Shown in pieces: positions 60,061 through 64,000 of a stretch of DNA of 64,000 nucleotides; the first letter of the stretch is position 1, and each line of letters begins with the position of its first letter. Source of the stretch: CAVQEK01 sp963711495 (GTDB lineage Bacteria > Bacteroidota > Bacteroidia > Cytophagales > Cyclobacteriaceae); the NCBI GenBank assembly GCA_963711495.1, contig CAVQEK010000003.1, forward strand, positions 372,001 through 436,000, in the 5' to 3' direction. The position numbers and the translations under genes were made by a program. The notes beneath the pieces are model-generated. The model saw nothing but the letters and a program-made list of their open reading frames with translations, searched no databases and was not told the DNA's origin.

Positions 60061-60953
60061 AGTGGTTAATTATATTACTTACTTTAAGTGTTTCATTGAG
60101 TGATCTGAACAAGATTTCCAAAATCAATCATTATAAAAATATTGGTGAGGAAGCCTATAAACAAAAGGACTATAAGAAAGCCATCGAGGCCTATAAAACG
60201 CTGGCAGATTCTTTATCCGTTAATGAAGATCCTGTTCTACTGAATCTGGCCAACGCCTATTTCAATGTAAAGGACACCTCCAATGCGAGCTATTATTACA
60301 ACCGACTATTGACCAGTGACAACAGTACCATTCTATCTGCTGCCCACGCTCAATTGGGTGTGTTGAAAAAACAACAAAATAAATTACCGGAAGCATTGGC
60401 TCATTTTAAAAATGCCTTAAAAGCCGATCCTGAAAATGCCGATGCCCGGTATAATTATGAACTCCTCAAAAAAATGATGAAGGACCAGCAAAATAAAAAT
60501 AAAGACCAAAACAAGGATCAGAATAAAAACGAGGATCAAAAGAAAAACGACCAGCAACAAAATCAACAAAAAAACCAGCAGCAAAACCAACAAAACAAGG
60601 AAAATCAAAAACAAAACCAACAAAACCAACAGCAGCAAAATCAGAATCAAAAACAGCAACAAAACAGTCAGGATCAAAAGAAACAGCAGCAGCAACAACA
60701 ACAAAAACAGGAACAGGGTAAAGACCAGCAAAAGCAAGATCAGGCCGGGCAACTGCAACAACAGAACACCGATGAACAAGGTCAGAAAAATCAACAGTCC
60801 GCTGATACCGCAGAAAAACTGAAAAAAATGAATATTTCACAGGAACGCGCTAAAATGATTCTGGAGGCCATGAAAAACAATGAAATCCAGTATATTCAAC
60901 AAAATGAGCGCAAGCCAAACAAAAAACCAGACAGCGGTAAACCCGACTGGTAA
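60057..60953 (+). CDS. BatC-like TPR protein with Gln/Asn/Lys-rich tail
   Basis: The 298-residue protein has a leader-like N-terminus, TPR repeats (about residues 27-130: HYKNIGEEAYKQKDYKKAIEAYK and AALAHFKNALKADPENADARYNYELL-like), then a low-complexity region of Gln, Asn, Lys and Asp (about 140-250). The final helical part (ERAKMILEAMKNNEIQYIQQNER) is typical of BatC. The start ATGA overlaps batB. Confidence 0.85.
   Translation: MKWLIILLTLSVSLSDLNKISKINHYKNIGEEAYKQKDYKKAIEAYKTLADSLSVNEDPVLLNLANAYFNVKDTSNASYYYNRLLTSDNSTILSAAHAQLGVLKKQQNKLPEALAHFKNALKADPENADARYNYELLKKMMKDQQNKNKDQNKDQNKNEDQKKNDQQQNQQKNQQQNQQNKENQKQNQQNQQQQNQNQKQQQNSQDQKKQQQQQQQKQEQGKDQQKQDQAGQLQQQNTDEQGQKNQQSADTAEKLKKMNISQERAKMILEAMKNNEIQYIQQNERKPNKKPDSGKPDW
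60480..60800 (+). repeat. Low-complexity Gln/Asn/Lys-coding tract
   Basis: About 320 bp made mostly of CAA, CAG, AAC, AAA and AAG codons in the BatC-like gene, with repeated KNQQQNQQN-type units. The tract is prone to length variation. Related Gln/Lys-rich linkers are usual in BatC-type proteins. Confidence 0.7.
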
Positions 60954-60963
60954 ATTAATCCAT

Positions 60964-62145
60964 ATGACACCTGTTTACATTGTTTCAGCAGTCAGGACCC
61001 CAATCGGCAGTTTTGCCGGTGTTCTGGCAGATTTGTCTGCTGTTGAACTGGCTTCCAAAACATTCAGTGGTGCTTTGCAAAAAATCGCCTTAAAGCCAGA
61101 CCAGATCAATGAAGTATTTCTCGGTAATGTCATTTCTGCAAACCTTGGTCAGGCTCCTGCCAGGAGAGCTGCTATCGATGCTGGTATCCCGGCAAGTGTT
61201 CCCTGTACATTGGTCAATAAAGTTTGCGCTTCCGGCATGAAAGCCGTCATGTTAGGCGCACAATCAATTATGCTGGGCATCAACGAAATTGTCCTGTCCG
61301 GCGGTACGGAAAGCATGTCAAATGTCCCCTACTATGTTCCCAGAGCGAGATTTGGTTACAAATTCGGACATGGCGAATTTCTCGACGGCTTGGTTAAAGA
61401 TGGATTGTGGGACCCATACAATGAATTTTTGATGGGCAATTGTGCTGAACATACAGCCCAATCCATGCAATTCTCCCGAGCACAACAGGACGATTATGCC
61501 ATCAGTTCCTACCGAAGGGCTGCAGAAGCAACAAAAAACGGGTATTTCAAAGAAGAGATTCTGCCCTTCGAAATCCCGCAAAAACATGGCAATCCCATGA
61601 TCATTGATGAAGATGAGGAATACACCAAAGTTAACTTTGACAAAATATCGACTTTAAGGCCGGTTTTCCAGAAAGATGGAACTGTTACGGCGGCCAATGC
61701 TTCTACCCTCAATGATGGTGCCTCCGCGCTAATTCTGATGTCTGAAAAAAAAGTACAGGAACTGGGTTTGCAGCCAATTGCCAGAATTTTAGGTTTCGCA
61801 GATGCTGGTCAGGAACCCATTTGGTTCACGACTACACCTTCACTGGCCATACCCAAAGCCATCAGCATGGCAGGCTTAAAACAACAGGATATTGATTATT
61901 TTGAAATTAATGAAGCTTTTTCGGTGGTTGTACTGGCCAATAATCAAATATTAAAACTGGACCCGGAGCGAGTCAATGTCTTTGGAGGAGCGGTATCACT
62001 CGGTCATCCGTTAGGTGCCTCCGGGGCCCGAATTACCACCACGCTGACGAGTGTGTTACATCACAAAAAAGCAAAATACGGGGTAGCTGGAATTTGTAAC
62101 GGTGGAGGCGGGGCTTCGGCAATTGTCATTGAAAATCTAAGCTAA
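60964..62145 (+). CDS. Acetyl-CoA C-acetyltransferase (thiolase)
   Basis: About 393 residues from MTPVYIVSAVRTPIGSF; the start at 60880 is inside batC and is rejected. The thiolase features are VNKVCASGMKAV (nucleophile Cys near residue 88), NEAFSVV (His region) and CNGGGGAS (second Cys). It condenses two acetyl-CoA or cleaves acetoacetyl-CoA. It starts 10 bp after the BatC-like gene. Confidence 0.93.
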   Translation: MTPVYIVSAVRTPIGSFAGVLADLSAVELASKTFSGALQKIALKPDQINEVFLGNVISANLGQAPARRAAIDAGIPASVPCTLVNKVCASGMKAVMLGAQSIMLGINEIVLSGGTESMSNVPYYVPRARFGYKFGHGEFLDGLVKDGLWDPYNEFLMGNCAEHTAQSMQFSRAQQDDYAISSYRRAAEATKNGYFKEEILPFEIPQKHGNPMIIDEDEEYTKVNFDKISTLRPVFQKDGTVTAANASTLNDGASALILMSEKKVQELGLQPIARILGFADAGQEPIWFTTTPSLAIPKAISMAGLKQQDIDYFEINEAFSVVVLANNQILKLDPERVNVFGGAVSLGHPLGASGARITTTLTSVLHHKKAKYGVAGICNGGGGASAIVIENLS

Positions 62146-62162
62146 TAAAAGTTAAACCACAT

Positions 62163-63488
62163 ATGATGAATAAATTATTGATCGTAGGATTATTATGTGT
62201 TTTGCCCTCAATACGTGTTTTCAGCCAAACCAAAATTTCCGTTTTTTACGATTCTTTAAAAAAACATCCTAAAGAAGAATATTATATTCTTGACCATGAC
62301 AGCACAATGATCGATGGGCCATTTACAAGATATTATGGCAATGGTTCTGTTCAGACCAGGGGACAATTTGAAAAAGGCAAAATGACAGGAAAATTTGACG
62401 AATACTACCCCGACTCCAGTTTAATGAGGGAGATCACCTATGAAGATGGCGTGAAAAACGGACCAGTTAAGATATATGATGAACAAGGTAAAGTCATTCA
62501 ACAAGGTGAATTTGTAAATGACACATTGGTTGGGAAACTTTTTGTGTATTTTTCGGATGGTTCGGTAAAAAATGAAAGTGAATTTAAAAATGGAATGCCC
62601 GATGGCATCGTAAAAGAATATTATCCTTCTGGTAAAATAAAACAAGAGATCACTTACCAAAACGGCAAGCCAAACGGTGTTACTAAAACCTACTATGAAA
62701 ACGGACAATTGCACAGTGAATCCATGATGAAAAACGGCCTGATGGACGGTTATTTCAGGACCTATTTTGATAATGGGCAACTCGATACCGAATACCAAAA
62801 TAAAGCAGGTCAAAAAACCGGCTCCTATACCACTTACAACCGCCAGGGAACATTATTGCTAAAAGGAAATTACCTGAAAGGCGCCCTTGATGGTGAAAAC
62901 CTTGAATATTACAACAACGGAAACCTTAAGCATAAATTTCAATATCAAACCGGATACCGGGTCGGAGAAAATTACACCTACTATCCAAGTGGAAAATTGC
63001 ATGAAACCATCTGGTTCGCTGAAGATGAGACTAAAAAGAAAGTCAGGGAAAATTATGAATCAGGGACAATCCTGGCCGAACAGGAATTTACCAACAACAA
63101 ACCTTCTGGCATTTGGAAATACTATAACAAAAATACAACATTAAAGAAAGAAGAACCTTACCTTAACGGCGAACTCAATGGAAGTGTCAAGGAATTTAAT
63201 GATACAGGTCAACTTATCCGGGAAATTTCATATCAAAACGGAAAGATAAATGGTGTATCCAAAGAATATTATGAAAACGGCGCTGTAAAATCTGAAACAT
63301 ATTTTAAATTTGGCCGCAGACACGGTCCATTTTCAGAATGGTATGCTGATCATATACCAAAATTGAAAGGTGAATACGCTGGTAATAAAAAGGTAGGTGA
63401 CTGGCTCTATTACGATGAAAATGGCAAGCTGACAAAAACAGAAAATTATTTTAATGATATCCTCCAATCTACCAGGAAGGAAAACTGA
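62163..63488 (+). CDS. Secreted MORN-repeat protein (YwqK-type)
   Basis: The 441-residue protein has a signal peptide (MNKLLIVGLLCVLPSIRVFSQT) and about 15 repeats of the pattern GxxxxYYxNGxxxxExxxxNGxxxG (YFRTYFDNGQLDTEYQNKAGQ, VTKTYYENGQLHSESMMKNGL). These MORN-like repeats are typical of YwqK-family antitoxin-like proteins of unknown function. It starts 18 bp after thiolase. Confidence 0.85.
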   Translation: MMNKLLIVGLLCVLPSIRVFSQTKISVFYDSLKKHPKEEYYILDHDSTMIDGPFTRYYGNGSVQTRGQFEKGKMTGKFDEYYPDSSLMREITYEDGVKNGPVKIYDEQGKVIQQGEFVNDTLVGKLFVYFSDGSVKNESEFKNGMPDGIVKEYYPSGKIKQEITYQNGKPNGVTKTYYENGQLHSESMMKNGLMDGYFRTYFDNGQLDTEYQNKAGQKTGSYTTYNRQGTLLLKGNYLKGALDGENLEYYNNGNLKHKFQYQTGYRVGENYTYYPSGKLHETIWFAEDETKKKVRENYESGTILAEQEFTNNKPSGIWKYYNKNTTLKKEEPYLNGELNGSVKEFNDTGQLIREISYQNGKINGVSKEYYENGAVKSETYFKFGRRHGPFSEWYADHIPKLKGEYAGNKKVGDWLYYDENGKLTKTENYFNDILQSTRKEN

Positions 63489-63492
63489 ACGT

Positions 63493-64000
63493 ATGAGACC
63501 AACCATAAAAGAAACAAATTTTAAGTTTTTGGATCAGGTCGAATTTTATCGCGGCAAAGTTCGTGATGTGTACCTTTTTAAAGACCATTTGTTCATGGTG
63601 GCATCGGACCGGATTTCGGCCTTCGATGTTGTTTTACCGCGTCCCATTCCATATAAAGGACAAATTCTGAATCAGATTGCAGCAGCATTTCTCAATAGTT
63701 CTGCCCATATTGTGCCCAACTGGCTCGAAGCAACCCCCGATCCTAATGTTGCCTTTGGCAAAAAATGCGAGTCATTTGCTGTAGAAATGGTGGTTCGTGG
63801 CTATCTCGCAGGACATGCATGGCGTGAATATCGAGATGGCAAACGTAGTATTTGCGGTGAAACACTCCCGGAAAGTTTGAAAGAAAATGACAAATTGCCC
63901 AAGCCTATTATTACACCATCCACCAAAGCCCGGGTGGGTCATGATGAAGATATTTCCGGAGAAGAAATAATACGCCAGGGACTTGTTTCGGAATCAGATT
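63493..64000 (+). CDS. purC: Phosphoribosylaminoimidazole-succinocarboxamide synthase, C-terminus cut by window edge
   Basis: From ATG 63493, 169 codons are visible: MRPTIKETNFKFLDQVEFYRG, RGKVRDVYLF, SDRISAFDVVLPRPIPYKG, EMVVRGYLAGHAWREY and KPIITPSTKA. These are purC signatures. It makes SAICAR in purine synthesis. The remaining C-terminus is outside the window. It follows the MORN gene by 4 bp. Confidence 0.95.
   Translation, partial: MRPTIKETNFKFLDQVEFYRGKVRDVYLFKDHLFMVASDRISAFDVVLPRPIPYKGQILNQIAAAFLNSSAHIVPNWLEATPDPNVAFGKKCESFAVEMVVRGYLAGHAWREYRDGKRSICGETLPESLKENDKLPKPIITPSTKARVGHDEDISGEEIIRQGLVSESD

Noticed and set aside
60417..60840. Two long minus-strand ORFs over the BatC-like gene
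   Set aside because: They are Leu/Phe/Val-rich antisense shadows of the low-complexity Gln/Asn/Lys tract.
1..64000. CRISPR array, prophage or toxin-antitoxin locus
   Set aside because: No regularly spaced repeats, cas genes, phage structural genes or typical toxin-antitoxin pair were seen; the MORN protein is only named after an antitoxin-like family.

Overview
The window looks like a chromosomal segment of a member of the Bacteroidota. It carries a SusC/SusD pair under an ECF sigma/FecR anti-sigma system, several PorT-like outer-membrane barrels, BatB/BatC-type genes, AT-rich leaders with few Shine-Dalgarno sequences, and promoters with CTTTG-type -7 elements. No phage or plasmid backbone is visible. 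One IS630-family element and two tRNA genes are present. All assignments come from reading the sequence; no database search was run.

Layout. 1-5.3 kb: a Kef-type antiporter cut by the window edge, then envelope genes (outer-membrane barrels, a tiny membrane protein, an M48 lipoprotein protease, an OmpA/glycine-zipper lipoprotein). 5.7-19.9 kb, all on the minus strand: phosphoglucomutase, alpha-glucan phosphorylase, a slipin, a HAD phosphatase, acetate kinase, phosphoketolase, class I aldolase and a P-type H+-ATPase, with bacterioferritin beyond the cluster. Together they could turn stored glucan into acetyl phosphate, acetate and ATP, and spend ATP on proton export. 20.2-24.1 kb: a PAS protein and a CheB-CheR-PAS fusion gene broken by about six frameshifts. 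24.5-30 kb: a radical SAM protein, a small membrane protein, and a GT4-type glycosyltransferase next to a GH130 phosphorylase. 30.3-41 kb: many tiny stress and envelope genes (YtxH, Lmo0937-type, CsbD, PepSY-like, PRC-barrel), a histidine kinase with a duplicated dimerisation domain, an IS630 element, several decayed genes and an AraC-type regulator. 41.3-45.4 kb: an AsmA-like protein, a Cys-rich lipoprotein and a TlpA-like thioredoxin. 46-57.8 kb: a compact polysaccharide-utilisation locus (ECF sigma, FecR, SusC, SusD, CE12 esterase, GH115 alpha-glucuronidase). 58.6-64 kb: tRNA-Pro and tRNA-Ser, BatB/BatC-like genes, thiolase, a MORN-repeat protein and the start of purC.

The most striking observation is a repeated promoter architecture at twelve places between 2.3 and 40.4 kb. 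It has a TGTGAAT/GTAAC box, a second GTAAC box 21 bp downstream (20 bp in one site), and a CTTTR-like -7 element about 30 bp further on. Ten of the twelve sites span 72 bp. They lie just upstream of small envelope and stress genes, or remnants of such genes, and appear to define a local regulon. The direct-repeat spacing is what an AraC-family activator would be expected to bind, and an AraC-type gene ends inside one site.

The segment also carries many broken genes: frameshifts in the CheB-CheR gene and in several small genes, in-frame stops in the H+-ATPase tail, an outer-membrane protein signal peptide and a cupin gene, and remnants of a CE12 esterase and an FAH-family hydrolase. Long genes on either side are intact, so local decay is more likely than general sequencing error, but read-level checking would settle it.
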